Part shown: piece after piece, positions 1 through 7,922 of the stretch
Layout: the number at the start of each line of letters is the position of its first letter
How positions within the stretch are numbered: the first letter of the stretch is position 1
Assembly (NCBI GenBank): GCA_003142295.1
Contig: PLLV01000112.1
Span: 15,305 to 51,956, forward strand
Direction of reading: 5' to 3'
From: Syntrophaceae bacterium
GTDB taxonomy: Bacteria; Desulfobacterota; Syntrophia; Syntrophales; UBA2185
DNA length: 36,652 bases
The notes under the pieces: model-generated
Told to the model about the DNA's origin: nothing
What the model saw: only the letters and a program-made list of their open reading frames with translations
Databases searched by the model: none
Position numbers and translations under genes: made by a program

Positions 1-650
1 TCATAGAGAAGGATCTGCCTGGGCGTATTGTTCAGATGGTCATCTCCCCTTATTACGTGGGTTATTTCCATCTGGGCATCGTCCACGACGACGGCAAAGT
101 TGTAAGTGGGGTAGCCGTCACTTCTTTCTATGACCAGATCATCGAGTTCCTCATTATTGAATGTAATCAGCCCCTTAATCAGGTCATTTACGACTGTCAC
201 GCCAGTCTCAGGGCATCGAAAGCGCACCACGGCATTCGCGGACCTGGGAAGGTTCTTATCCCGGCACGTGCCGTCATACTTTGGTTTTCTCCCTTCAGCG
301 AGCGCCCTCTTCCTCTTATCTTCCAGCTCCTCAGGAGTACATACGCAGCAATAGGCCTTCCCTTCATTCACAAGCCTATTTACCATTTCCCTATGAATAT
401 CTATACGTTGTGCCTGAAAAAACGGTCCTTCATCCCAGTGGAGCCCCAGCCACGTCAGGGCATCGAGAATTGCCTTTGTTGATTCCTCTGTCGAACGAAC
501 CTGATCGGTATCCTCAATCCGGAGAATAAATTTCCCGCCGCAGTGCCTAGCATAAAGCCAAGAAAAAAGAGCGGTTCTCGCCCCACCGATGTGCAAAAAG
601 CCTGTCGGAGATGGGGCAAAACGGGTTCTGACATTTTCCTTTTCAGTCAT
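1..650 (-). CDS. gltX: Glutamyl-tRNA synthetase, 5' part (runs off the left edge)
   Basis: Class I aminoacyl-tRNA synthetase that charges tRNA-Glu (or both tRNA-Glu and tRNA-Gln in bacteria using the transamidation route). About 216 N-terminal codons are present; family members are about 465-490 residues, so the KMSKS half and the anticodon-binding domain lie outside the window. The reverse strand from ATG 648-650 reads [17 protein letters not shown] followed by FLHIGGART, the HIGH-type nucleotide-binding signature, then an RIEDTD motif and downstream [11 protein letters not shown]. The frame stays open to base 1. There is no strong Shine-Dalgarno before the ATG. It is divergent from yceD and has its own promoter (685-713). 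Identification is firm; only the 3' end is unknown. Confidence 0.95.
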   Translation of the reverse strand, partial: MTEKENVRTRFAPSPTGFLHIGGARTALFSWLYARHCGGKFILRIEDTDQVRSTEESTKAILDALTWLGLHWDEGPFFQAQRIDIHREMVNRLVNEGKAYCCVCTPEELEDKRKRALAEGRKPKYDGTCRDKNLPRSANAVVRFRCPETGVTVVNDLIKGLITFNNEELDDLVIERSDGYPTYNFAVVVDDAQMEITHVIRGDDHLNNTPRQILLY

Positions 651-684
651 TTTATTTTACCATGCCCACTGCTTTAATGACCTT

Positions 685-713
685 CTTATAGGGCTGCAAC
701 TTTCGCTTGTCAA
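685..713 (-). promoter_or_regulatory. Sigma70-type promoter of gltX
   Basis: On the minus strand a perfect -35 TTGACA (708-713) is followed after 17 bp by TATAAG (685-690). This places transcription start near 678, about 28 nt before the gltX ATG. Prediction from sequence only. Confidence 0.6.
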
Positions 714-734
714 GCCGGATTTCGAAGGGTAAAA

Positions 735-770
735 TTATACTTGACAATCAGGCCTTTTTATAATCTACTT
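735..770 (+). promoter_or_regulatory. Probable promoter of the yceD-rpmF operon
   Basis: TTGACA at 741-746 and TATAAT at 759-764 are both present but only 12 bp apart, so they cannot work as a standard pair. TATAAT with TTATAC (735-740) has 18 bp spacing; TTGACA could instead use a weak -10 near 764-770. The location is plausible, but the exact hexamers are uncertain. Confidence 0.35.
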
Positions 771-849
771 CGCACCTTACAGCAACAGCTCATCGCATGC
801 CTGGGATACATTAAGAACAGAATCTGACGCATATAATTAAAGAAGTACA

Positions 850-1392
850 GTGAAAATAATTATCAACAACATCCCTGATGAGGGATTGAACATATCGCTG
901 CACAAGGATGGCGACTGGTTTCGGGATCTCCTGCCTGAGAAGGAAAAAAAGGATTTTTCCATCCAAAGGATTGAAGTTTTCTGCCAGGCTAAAAGGATCC
1001 GTGAGACCGTGTTTATCGATGGGAGTCTGGAAACCACCGTTACTTCGAATTGCTGCCGGTGTCTGGAAGTCACCCATCTGCCCGTAAAGATTAACTTTCG
1101 ATACACCTTTGTTCCGGAGAAAAACAGGTCGAAGCAGGAAGACGAACTGAGTGCGGAGTACATTGAATACGGATATTATCAGGATGATGTAATAGACCTC
1201 GATGCCCTCATATTTGAACAGATCATGCTGCAGATTCCTATCAAGGTTCTTTGTACAGATACCTGCAAAGGTCTATGCCCACATTGCGGGATGAATCTCA
1301 ACACGGCAAGCTGTAGCTGCCATGCCGAGTTCATCGACGAAAGGCTGGCAGTTTTAAAAAAAATCAGAGTAGTAGAAAACAAGCAAATTTAA
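850..1392 (+). CDS. yceD: YceD / DUF177 family protein
   Basis: 180 residues from a GTG start at 850 (no in-frame ATG gives a full-length product). DUF177/YceD proteins are encoded just upstream of rpmF across bacteria and are linked to rRNA or ribosome metabolism; the biochemical role is not settled. Visible features are a central CCRCLE cysteine motif (about residues 58-63) and a C-terminal cysteine cluster CTDTCKGLCPHCG with a further CSC, typical of the family and suggestive of metal binding. The stop is 17 bp before rpmF, so the two are surely co-transcribed. Confidence 0.85.
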   Translation: MKIIINNIPDEGLNISLHKDGDWFRDLLPEKEKKDFSIQRIEVFCQAKRIRETVFIDGSLETTVTSNCCRCLEVTHLPVKINFRYTFVPEKNRSKQEDELSAEYIEYGYYQDDVIDLDALIFEQIMLQIPIKVLCTDTCKGLCPHCGMNLNTASCSCHAEFIDERLAVLKKIRVVENKQI

Positions 1393-1409
1393 TATAGAGG
1401 AAAAGAACA

Positions 1410-1595
1410 ATGCCAAACCCAGTAAAACGACATTCGAAAACAAGGAGAAACAAGAGGAGGTCGCACGATTTTCTCAAGCCGTCACTGGCTTCCGCGTGCC
1501 CACAGTGCAGTGAACCGAAGCTTGCTCATCACGTCTGCCCGAATTGTGGAACGTATAAAGGCCGGCAGGTAGTTCCTACAGAAAAGATGTCTTAA
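1410..1595 (+). CDS. rpmF: 50S ribosomal protein bL32
   Basis: 61 residues, normal for bL32, starting MPNPVKRHSKTRRNKRR, a very basic N-terminus that contacts 23S rRNA. CPQC (about residues 30-33) and CPNC (about 43-46) form the four-cysteine zinc ribbon of the C+ type. It is the second gene after yceD and is followed by a rho-independent terminator-like hairpin (1613-1638), so yceD-rpmF looks like a transcription unit separated from acpP-fabF, at least by an attenuating signal. Confidence 0.97.
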   Translation: MPNPVKRHSKTRRNKRRSHDFLKPSLASACPQCSEPKLAHHVCPNCGTYKGRQVVPTEKMS

Positions 1596-1612
1596 GGACT
1601 GCGACGGCAACA

Positions 1613-1638
1613 AAGAATCCATAGCAGATGGATTTTTT
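1613..1638 (+). terminator. Rho-independent terminator after rpmF
   Basis: AATCCAT (1616-1622) pairs exactly with ATGGATT (1628-1634) across a 5-nt loop. The stem extends by A-T and G-T pairs into the following T run (1633-1638). It lies 18 bp after the rpmF stop. The stem is AT-rich, so termination may be partial. Confidence 0.5.
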
Positions 1639-1719
1639 AAGATTCCGCGTCAACGGCGCGGTCTTTATTTGTGCGATACGGTGTCATAAATTAGTTTATG
1701 CGTGGAGGAGGAAGTATTG

Positions 1720-1956
1720 ATGAAACTCGAGGATAGAGTCATAGAGATTATAGTGCAGCGCCTGGATGTCACAAAAGAAGAATGTGTGCCGGAGGCATCC
1801 TTTATAGATGATCTGGGAGCGGATTCCCTTGACTTGGTTGAACTGATCATGGAAATGGAAGAAAATTTCGGAATACAAATCTCCGATGAAGAGCTGGAAA
1901 AAATCCGCACGATAAAAGACGTGATCGAATTCCTCAAGAAAAAAGGGGTAACATAA
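1720..1956 (+). CDS. acpP: Acyl carrier protein
   Basis: 78 residues from ATG 1720, which follows a strong GGAGGAGG (1704-1711). A GTG at 1702 in the same frame would add six residues but lies inside that ribosome binding site, so it is rejected. The protein is acidic and carries the GADSLDLVEL motif; Ser36 is the expected 4'-phosphopantetheine attachment site. ACP carries the growing acyl chain in type II fatty-acid synthesis in the cytoplasm. fabF follows 7 bp downstream, the usual pairing. Confidence 0.97.
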   Translation: MKLEDRVIEIIVQRLDVTKEECVPEASFIDDLGADSLDLVELIMEMEENFGIQISDEELEKIRTIKDVIEFLKKKGVT

Positions 1957-1963
1957 TATTAAC

Positions 1964-3232
1964 ATGACGCGGGGGAAACAGGCCTCTTTGAAAAGAAGAA
2001 TCGTTATAACCGGAATCGGTGCGGTCACACCTCTTGGCAATTCTGCACGGGATACGTGGGAGGCAATCTGCAGGGGACAATCGGGAATCGGGAGAATAAC
2101 AAAATTCGATGCCGCCGGACACAAGACACAGATCGCCGGGGAACTGAAGAACTTTGATGCCCTAAATTATGTGAGCAAGAAAGAGCTTCGCAAGTTCGAT
2201 AACTTTATCGTCTACGCCCTGGCTGCCGCCGGGATGGCCGTATCGGATGCGAAACTGAGCATTAATGAAACGAATGCAGAACGGGTGGGAGTAATTATCG
2301 GATCGGCAATCGGCGGCCTTGGGAGCATGGAGAGAGCAAAAGAAGCGATACTCAGCGGCGGCCCCAGAAAGATATCCCCCTTTGCCATCCCGGCCGTCCT
2401 TGCAAATCTTGCCGCAGGTCATGTATCGATCAGATTCGGAGCCAAAGGCCCCATAAATTGTCCTACTACTGCCTGCTCTTCCGGCACAAATGCTGTCGGG
2501 GACGCCATGAGAATCATCTGCGGCGGCTATGCAGATGTCATGATCGCCGGAGGCACTGATGCAGCTATTACACCCTTAGGTGTGGGCGGCTTCAACGCAA
2601 TGAGGGCCATATCCGTAAGAAATGACGAGCCTGAGAAAGCAAGTCGTCCCTTTGACAGAGAGAGGGATGGCTTTGTTATGGGAGAAGGTTCCGGCATTTT
2701 GATCCTGGAGGAACTGACTTCAGCTCTTAAAAGAGGCGCCAGGATATATGCGGAAGTGGTCGGTTACGGATCTACGTGTGATGCCTACCACATGGCAATA
2801 CCTCCTCCGGGACATGAAGGAGGGGCCAGATGCATGTCAGCCGCCCTGCAAGACGCCCGTATGAAACCAGCCGAAATCGACTACATAAATGCCCATGGCA
2901 CATCAACACCTCCGAACGACCTCTATGAAACACAGGCCATTAAAAAGGTCTTTGGCAAACATGCCCTAAATCTTGCTGTCAGCTCTACAAAATCCATGAC
3001 CGGTCATCTTCTGGGAGCCGCAGGCGCCGTGGAGGCTATCATCTCAGCGATGTCTATTTACGAAGGCATTATTCCACCGACCATCAATCTGGATAACCCT
3101 GACCCCGAATGTGATCTCGATTATGTCTCCCACAAGGCACGAAAAAAAAATATTGAAACGGCCATGTCGAACACATTCGGTTTCGGCGGAGTCAATGCTG
3201 TCTTGATATTCAGGAAATCAGATAAACTTTGA
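1964..3232 (+). CDS. fabF: 3-oxoacyl-ACP synthase II (KAS II)
   Basis: 422 residues. It condenses malonyl-ACP with acyl-ACP in chain elongation. The Cys-His-His triad is visible: Cys171 in TTACSSGTNA, His311 in NAHGTSTP, His348 in MTGHLLGAAG; the glycine-rich C-terminal NTFGFGGVNA is also present. The N-terminus has about 10 basic residues before RIVITGIGAVTPLG; ATG 1964 is kept because it follows acpP closely, although a shorter form is possible. It sits between acpP and rpiB with very short gaps, so the run is one operon. Confidence 0.96.
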   Translation: MTRGKQASLKRRIVITGIGAVTPLGNSARDTWEAICRGQSGIGRITKFDAAGHKTQIAGELKNFDALNYVSKKELRKFDNFIVYALAAAGMAVSDAKLSINETNAERVGVIIGSAIGGLGSMERAKEAILSGGPRKISPFAIPAVLANLAAGHVSIRFGAKGPINCPTTACSSGTNAVGDAMRIICGGYADVMIAGGTDAAITPLGVGGFNAMRAISVRNDEPEKASRPFDRERDGFVMGEGSGILILEELTSALKRGARIYAEVVGYGSTCDAYHMAIPPPGHEGGARCMSAALQDARMKPAEIDYINAHGTSTPPNDLYETQAIKKVFGKHALNLAVSSTKSMTGHLLGAAGAVEAIISAMSIYEGIIPPTINLDNPDPECDLDYVSHKARKKNIETAMSNTFGFGGVNAVLIFRKSDKL

Positions 3233-3236
3233 TAAA

Positions 3237-3689
3237 ATGGGCCAGATAATCATAGGTAGCGACCACGCAGGGTTCCCCTTAAAAGAAGTTGTCAAACAGT
3301 ACCTTGCTGAAATGGGATACGCCGTAACGGACGCCGGGACTGACAGTCCGGAAAATGTTGATTATCCGGACTTTGGCGCCATAGTGGCCCAAAGGGTCTC
3401 CGCCGGGCATTTCGACCGGGGCATCCTCGTATGCGGTTCCGGTGTCGGCATGAGTATTGTCGCAAACAAATTCCCGGGCGTGAGAGCGGCTCTATGTCTC
3501 GATGAAGAGACTGCCCGCATGAGCAGGCTGCACAATGACGCAAATATCCTCGTCCTTGCCGGCAGGCGAACGGAAGAAGAAGCGGCAAAATCAATTGCCC
3601 GATTGTGGTTGAATACAGAATTTGAGGGCGGCCGCCATCAGAGAAGGCTCGATAAAATCGGGGATCTCGGAAAGCGACTTTACAAGTAA
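3237..3689 (+). CDS. rpiB: Ribose 5-phosphate isomerase B
   Basis: 150 residues, the family norm. It interconverts ribose 5-phosphate and ribulose 5-phosphate in the pentose phosphate pathway, supplying the riboflavin and nucleotide genes downstream. Hallmarks: N-terminal GSDHAGFPLKE, GTDSPENVDYPDF, and catalytic Cys66 in LVCGSGVGMSIVANK. It starts 4 bp after the fabF stop. In many relatives glyA follows rpiB; here the next gene is a dCMP deaminase 54 bp away and no glyA is present. Confidence 0.95.
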   Translation: MGQIIIGSDHAGFPLKEVVKQYLAEMGYAVTDAGTDSPENVDYPDFGAIVAQRVSAGHFDRGILVCGSGVGMSIVANKFPGVRAALCLDEETARMSRLHNDANILVLAGRRTEEEAAKSIARLWLNTEFEGGRHQRRLDKIGDLGKRLYK

Positions 3690-3743
3690 GAATTAGTGAT
3701 TATATAAATTAGATAGAGCGGAGAGGCTGACAGGTAACAGGAA

Positions 3744-4229
3744 ATGGCTAAGACCGGACGTTCAAAGCCGGAAGTCGCCCGACGGAAAAAGCGCAGGCCG
3801 GAATGGGACGAATATTTCATGGACATCGCTGATCTCGTCTCGAAACGTTCCACATGCTTGAGACGGAGCGTTGGCGCTGTTATTGTGAAGGATCGCAGGT
3901 TACTCGCCACGGGCTACAATGGCGCCCCCTCTGGCCTTCACCACTGCCTGGATGTCGGCTGTTTACGCGAACAACTGGGTGTTCCTTCCGGTGAGCGTCA
4001 TGAACTCTGCCGCGGACTTCACGCAGAGCAGAATGTCATAATTCAGGCCGCACTCCACGGAGTAAGTGTAAACGGTTCCTCACTCTACTGCACCAATCAT
4101 CCGTGTATAATATGCGCCAAGATGATCATCAACGCCGGTATAGTCACGGTGGTTGTAAAGGCAGACTACAGGGATCAACTGGCGACAGATATATTGAAGG
4201 AAGCCGGTGTCACGGTGTCTCAGTTATGA
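3744..4229 (+). CDS. Deoxycytidylate (dCMP) deaminase, ComEB-like
   Basis: 161 residues. Zinc-dependent cytidine-deaminase fold enzyme expected to convert dCMP to dUMP for dTMP synthesis. The zinc site is complete: H93 and catalytic E95 in HAEQN, with C121 and C124 in NHPCIIC. Extra cysteines C68, C73 and C89 lie in the insertion typical of dCMP deaminases. The first about 18 residues are very basic and not conserved; the deaminase core begins near WDEYFMDIA, so a later start is conceivable. The stop overlaps the nrdR start (ATGA), indicating translational coupling. Confidence 0.9.
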   Translation: MAKTGRSKPEVARRKKRRPEWDEYFMDIADLVSKRSTCLRRSVGAVIVKDRRLLATGYNGAPSGLHHCLDVGCLREQLGVPSGERHELCRGLHAEQNVIIQAALHGVSVNGSSLYCTNHPCIICAKMIINAGIVTVVVKADYRDQLATDILKEAGVTVSQL

Positions 4230-4696
4230 AGTGTCCTTTTTGTGCAAATGCAGAAAACAAGGTTATTGACTCCCGGATCAGCAAGGATGGAGATGCCATC
4301 CGGAGAAGACGGGAATGCATCGCCTGCGGGAAACGTTTCACTACCTACGAATTCGTGGAAGAAGTTCTTCCGATGGTGGTCAAGAAGGATGGACGCAGAG
4401 AACCATTCGACAGAACGAAAATACGCTCCGGCATCAAGAGGGCCTGTGAAAAACGCCCCATAAGCACTGATGCAATCGAAAGCATCGTGGATAGAATCGA
4501 GAGGCACTGTCAGGAGTATCAGGATAAAGAGATCCCCTCATCGGCCATTGGTGAGCAGGTCATGAAAGAACTCCAGAATTTGGACGACGTTGCCTATGTC
4601 CGGTTCGCGTCGGTATACAGGGAGTTTCGTGACGTCAGTGATTTCATGGAAGGACTGAAGGATCTCCTCAATGTCAAGAAAGATGAACACAGATGA
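4226..4696 (+). CDS. nrdR: Transcriptional repressor NrdR
   Basis: 156 residues from ATG 4226, which overlaps the preceding TGA. The open frame extends upstream to 4103, but the conserved NrdR N-terminus MKCPFC fixes the start. A zinc ribbon (C3, C6, C31, C34) binds NrdR boxes in ribonucleotide reductase promoters; the following ATP-cone (about residues 49-139, starting [13 protein letters not shown]) senses ATP/dATP. Pairing with dCMP deaminase makes a small deoxynucleotide cassette before the riboflavin genes. Confidence 0.96.
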   Translation: MKCPFCANAENKVIDSRISKDGDAIRRRRECIACGKRFTTYEFVEEVLPMVVKKDGRREPFDRTKIRSGIKRACEKRPISTDAIESIVDRIERHCQEYQDKEIPSSAIGEQVMKELQNLDDVAYVRFASVYREFRDVSDFMEGLKDLLNVKKDEHR

Positions 4697-4734
4697 CTGA
4701 TCAAAAAAGTTATCGACGGGAAATTTAAACGGTC

Positions 4735-5370
4735 ATGTTCACAGGGATTATAGAAGACTTAGGAACAGTCAACAGGATGTCGAGGAAGGGGGAAGACGCC
4801 CTTCTTATTGTCGATACATCCATGCATTTGGGTGACATTAATGTTGGTGACAGCATTTCTGTCAGCGGTGCCTGTCTCACAGTAACGGAGAAAGGAGACA
4901 AGCGCTTCTCCGCGGACGTGTCCGCGGAAACCCTGGCCAGGACAAATCTTAAATCGCTAAAGTCAGGCGATAAGGTGAACCTGGAAAAATCCCTGCGGCT
5001 GAACAGTTTCTTAGGAGGGCACCTGGTCCTTGGCCATGTGGATGGCATAGGAAAGATTCAGGAGAAAGTAAGTAAGGCCAATTCAATCCAGTTCAGTGTG
5101 GAAATCGACGCAGAATTGGGCCGGTACATCGTAGAAAAGGGATCCGTTGCTGTCGACGGTATAAGTCTGACGGTAAATCGTTGTGAAAAAAACAGATTTT
5201 ATGTTAATATAATTCCGCATACGGCCCGGAACACGACTTTAGGATTTAAAAAAGTGGCCGATCTGGTTAATATTGAAACGGATATAATCGGAAAATATGT
5301 GGAGAAATTCCTCAATCCCGGCAAAGGGATTGACATGAATTTCCTTGCGGAGCATGGATTCCTGAAATGA
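4735..5370 (+). CDS. ribE: Riboflavin synthase alpha chain
   Basis: 211 residues. It dismutates two 6,7-dimethyl-8-ribityllumazines into riboflavin and the pyrimidinedione. It begins with the diagnostic MFTGIIEDLG and has two similar lumazine-binding halves (about 1-95 and 96-195), each with a VDGISLTV/SVSGACLTV-type motif. It lies 38 bp after nrdR. ribD, which often precedes ribE in this cluster, is absent from the window. Confidence 0.96.
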   Translation: MFTGIIEDLGTVNRMSRKGEDALLIVDTSMHLGDINVGDSISVSGACLTVTEKGDKRFSADVSAETLARTNLKSLKSGDKVNLEKSLRLNSFLGGHLVLGHVDGIGKIQEKVSKANSIQFSVEIDAELGRYIVEKGSVAVDGISLTVNRCEKNRFYVNIIPHTARNTTLGFKKVADLVNIETDIIGKYVEKFLNPGKGIDMNFLAEHGFLK

Positions 5371-5458
5371 ATCGCCTCCCCTTTCCATTTCGCACAGGGG
5401 CATGGGAATTTCGATAGAGCAACTCAGCGTTTGGAACTAAATTATTGAAGGTGGAAAG

Positions 5459-6661
5459 ATGGGTATAAGTACAATAAAAGAGGCCATTGTAAATATCAAG
5501 AGCGGCAGAATGGTCATCTTGGTTGATGATGAAGACAGAGAAAATGAAGGCGACCTCTGCATGGCGGCAGAATTTGTTACGCCTGAGGCCATTAACTTCA
5601 TGGCAAAATACGGCAGGGGGCTTGTATGCCTGTCCCTGAGTGAAGATCTTGCCGATAAACTGAACCTCCACCCCATGGTGGTGGATAACCGGTCCTCCTT
5701 CGGCACCGCCTTTACGGTGTCTATAGAAGCCAAGCGCGGAGTGACCACCGGAATTTCCGCAGCCGACAGGGCGACGACGATAAGAACGGCCGTAGCAGAT
5801 GGCGTTACGCCTGACGACATCGTCAGCCCGGGGCATATTTTCCCCATACGCGCAAAAAAAGGCGGAGTGCTGGTAAGAACAGGCCAGACCGAAGGTTCCG
5901 TAGATCTTGCGCGGTTGGCCGGGCTGAAACCTGCAGGCGTAATATGTGAAATAATGAAGGACGACGGCACCATGGCCAGAATGCCTGACCTGGAAATGTT
6001 TGCAAAGGAATATGACCTGAAGATAGTGACAATTTCCGATCTCATACAGTTCAGGATGCAGCACGAATCCCTGATCAGGAGGGCAGCCACTGCAATAATC
6101 CCCACCCTCTACGGAGGTCAATTCAAACTCATCGTTTACGAGAATGACGTGGATGATATGAAACATGTGGCCATGTTGAAGGGAGATATTGAGCCGGAAG
6201 ACGAGGTACTGGTGAGGGTTCATTCAGAATGCCTTACCGGTGATGTCTTCGGATCGGAGAGGTGCGACTGCGGCTATCAGCTCCATAGAGCAATGGAAAT
6301 GGTGGATGAGGTGGGGAAAGGTATTATTGTATATATGCATCAGGAAGGCAGGGGTATCGGCCTTGTCAATAAAATCAAGGCCTACGAATTGCAAGAACGT
6401 GGAAAAGACACTGTTGAAGCCAATATCTCGCTCGGTTTCAAGGCGGACTTGCGGGATTACGGTATCGGCGCCCAGATACTTGCAGATCTGGGTGTCAAAA
6501 AGATGAAACTGATGACGAATAATCCCAAAAAGATTGTCGGTCTTGAAGGGTATGGTTTAACCATTACCGAGCGTGTCCCCATCGAAATAAAACCAAATGA
6601 GAGCAACATCAAATATCTGAAGACAAAAAAGAAAAAGATGGGCCATTTGTTGGAGATATAG
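5459..6661 (+). CDS. ribBA: Bifunctional DHBP synthase / GTP cyclohydrolase II
   Basis: 400 residues, the usual size for the fusion. Residues about 1-200 are 3,4-dihydroxy-2-butanone 4-phosphate synthase ([11 protein letters not shown] acidic motif; [14 protein letters not shown]). Residues about 205-400 are GTP cyclohydrolase II, with zinc ligands C258, C269 and C271 in the [17 protein letters not shown] region and HQEGRGIGL after it. Together they make both precursors of the lumazine. ATG 5459 follows GAAGGTGGAAAG. All three Zn cysteines are present, so the GCHII half should be active. Confidence 0.96.
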   Translation: MGISTIKEAIVNIKSGRMVILVDDEDRENEGDLCMAAEFVTPEAINFMAKYGRGLVCLSLSEDLADKLNLHPMVVDNRSSFGTAFTVSIEAKRGVTTGISAADRATTIRTAVADGVTPDDIVSPGHIFPIRAKKGGVLVRTGQTEGSVDLARLAGLKPAGVICEIMKDDGTMARMPDLEMFAKEYDLKIVTISDLIQFRMQHESLIRRAATAIIPTLYGGQFKLIVYENDVDDMKHVAMLKGDIEPEDEVLVRVHSECLTGDVFGSERCDCGYQLHRAMEMVDEVGKGIIVYMHQEGRGIGLVNKIKAYELQERGKDTVEANISLGFKADLRDYGIGAQILADLGVKKMKLMTNNPKKIVGLEGYGLTITERVPIEIKPNESNIKYLKTKKKKMGHLLEI

Positions 6662-6732
6662 ATCCTTTTTATTATGGTACGCGGACATAAACTGAAGGTC
6701 AGGTTCTACGACTAAACAATGGAGAGAGAAAT

Positions 6733-7197
6733 ATGCCAAGAATCATAGAAGGAAAGCTTATAGCGAAGGGAATGAAGTTTGGCATTGTCGCCAGTCGATT
6801 CAACGATTTTATCAGCGGAAGGCTGATTGATGGCGCTGTTGATGCACTTACCAGGGCAGGCGCGGATGAGAAAGACATCCTTATCTATAAGGTTCCCGGT
6901 GCATTTGAATTACCCGCTATGGCCAAGAAGCTGGCAAAGACTGCGAAATTTGATGCTGTGATTTGTCTTGGTGCAGTGATCAGGGGGGCGACACCCCATT
7001 TTGAATACATCAGTGCCGAGGTCACCAAAGGGATAGCGAGTGTCGGTCTGGAGACAGAGGTGCCTGTTGCCTTCGGCGTATTGACCACAGACACCATTGA
7101 ACAGGCAATTGAAAGGGCGGGAGCCAAATCGGGGAACAAGGGGTGGGATGCCGCCATGTCGGCCATCGAAATGGTGGATCTCTTCAGGAAATTATAG
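6733..7197 (+). CDS. ribH: 6,7-dimethyl-8-ribityllumazine synthase
   Basis: 154 residues. It condenses the butanone phosphate from RibB with the ribityl-aminouracil to give the substrate of RibE. Family signatures: [11 protein letters not shown] near the N-terminus, VPGAFELP, and [16 protein letters not shown] carrying the catalytic histidine. ATG 6733 follows GGAGAGAGAA. After the stop there is a 194-bp non-coding spacer with a large inverted repeat (7226-7298) before nusB. Confidence 0.97.
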   Translation: MPRIIEGKLIAKGMKFGIVASRFNDFISGRLIDGAVDALTRAGADEKDILIYKVPGAFELPAMAKKLAKTAKFDAVICLGAVIRGATPHFEYISAEVTKGIASVGLETEVPVAFGVLTTDTIEQAIERAGAKSGNKGWDAAMSAIEMVDLFRKL

Positions 7198-7225
7198 CCT
7201 GAGACCTTCCGAAATCTTCATCTGA

Positions 7226-7298
7226 TGTCATTTCGAGAGAGAGTGAGCGAAGACTGTCCCCGCGACGGCGGGGAGCGGGTACGGTGATTGAAATGACA
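7226..7298. repeat. Inverted repeat with nested GC hairpin (REP-like)
   Basis: TGTCATTTC (7226-7234) is matched by its exact inverse GAAATGACA (7290-7298). Nested inside is CCCCGC-GACG-GCGGGG (7258-7273), a 6-bp stem with a 4-nt loop. The layout resembles intergenic REP/MITE-like repeats of Desulfobacterota. Only one copy was seen in the window. It could also act as a processing or attenuation structure between ribH and nusB. Confidence 0.5.
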
Positions 7299-7391
7299 AG
7301 GCAAAATTTGTTCAAAACCCTTATGTCTCGTTTTTTATTATCGGCAGACCCGTCATGAACGGCGTCTGATGCAACAGATCCAGAGGAATTA

Positions 7392-7847
7392 ATGCATCAA
7401 AGAAGAAAGGCAAGAGAGATTGCCTTACAAGTTCTTTACGAGCTGGATGTTTTAGATATCGATGCCAAAGAGGCTATTGCGATTTTCTGGAATTATTTTG
7501 GTGCGCCGGAAGAGTCCAGAAAATTTTCTTCCCTCTTGATAGAAGGCACTTGCGATAAGAAAGAGGAAATAGACAGTCTCATAAGCAGTTGTTCCGATAA
7601 CTGGTCCCTTGCGCGGATGTCGAGAGTAGACAGGAACATCCTCCGCATGGCCGTCTACGAGCTCTTATACTGTCCGGACATACCCCCCAAAGTCACGCTT
7701 AACGAAGCTATAGATTTAGGCAAATTGTATGGCTCTGAAAATTCCGGCTCTTTCATAAACGGTATTCTCGATGCCGTATACCTGAAATTGTACAAAGAAG
7801 AAGCAGGTCAAAATATAAACGGACTCACCGGAAATTCTCATTCATGA
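7392..7847 (+). CDS. nusB: Transcription antitermination factor NusB
   Basis: 151 residues, all-helical NusB fold. The N-terminus MHQRRKAREIALQVLYELD is the arginine-rich boxA RNA-binding helix, and the C-terminal half has the typical RVDRNILRMAVYELL and GSFINGILDAV motifs. With NusE it binds boxA RNA for rRNA antitermination. Placement after ribH is the standard order. The start ATG 7392 follows AGAGGAATTA. Confidence 0.95.
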   Translation: MHQRRKAREIALQVLYELDVLDIDAKEAIAIFWNYFGAPEESRKFSSLLIEGTCDKKEEIDSLISSCSDNWSLARMSRVDRNILRMAVYELLYCPDIPPKVTLNEAIDLGKLYGSENSGSFINGILDAVYLKLYKEEAGQNINGLTGNSHS

Positions 7848-7922
7848 TGATATTATCCTTAAGTCTTGACAACAGGCGTTGAAGAAAGGGTATCCCTGAG
7901 CATTTTGGAGGCTGGATGATTT

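Noticed and set aside
36-529. Plus-strand open frames at the left edge
   Set aside because: The minus strand reads a clear GltX N-terminus through the same bases; the plus frames have no recognisable content.
5312-6223. 303-codon minus-strand frame opposite ribE-ribBA
   Set aside because: Antisense shadow of RibBA, whose domains and zinc cysteines are intact on the plus strand.
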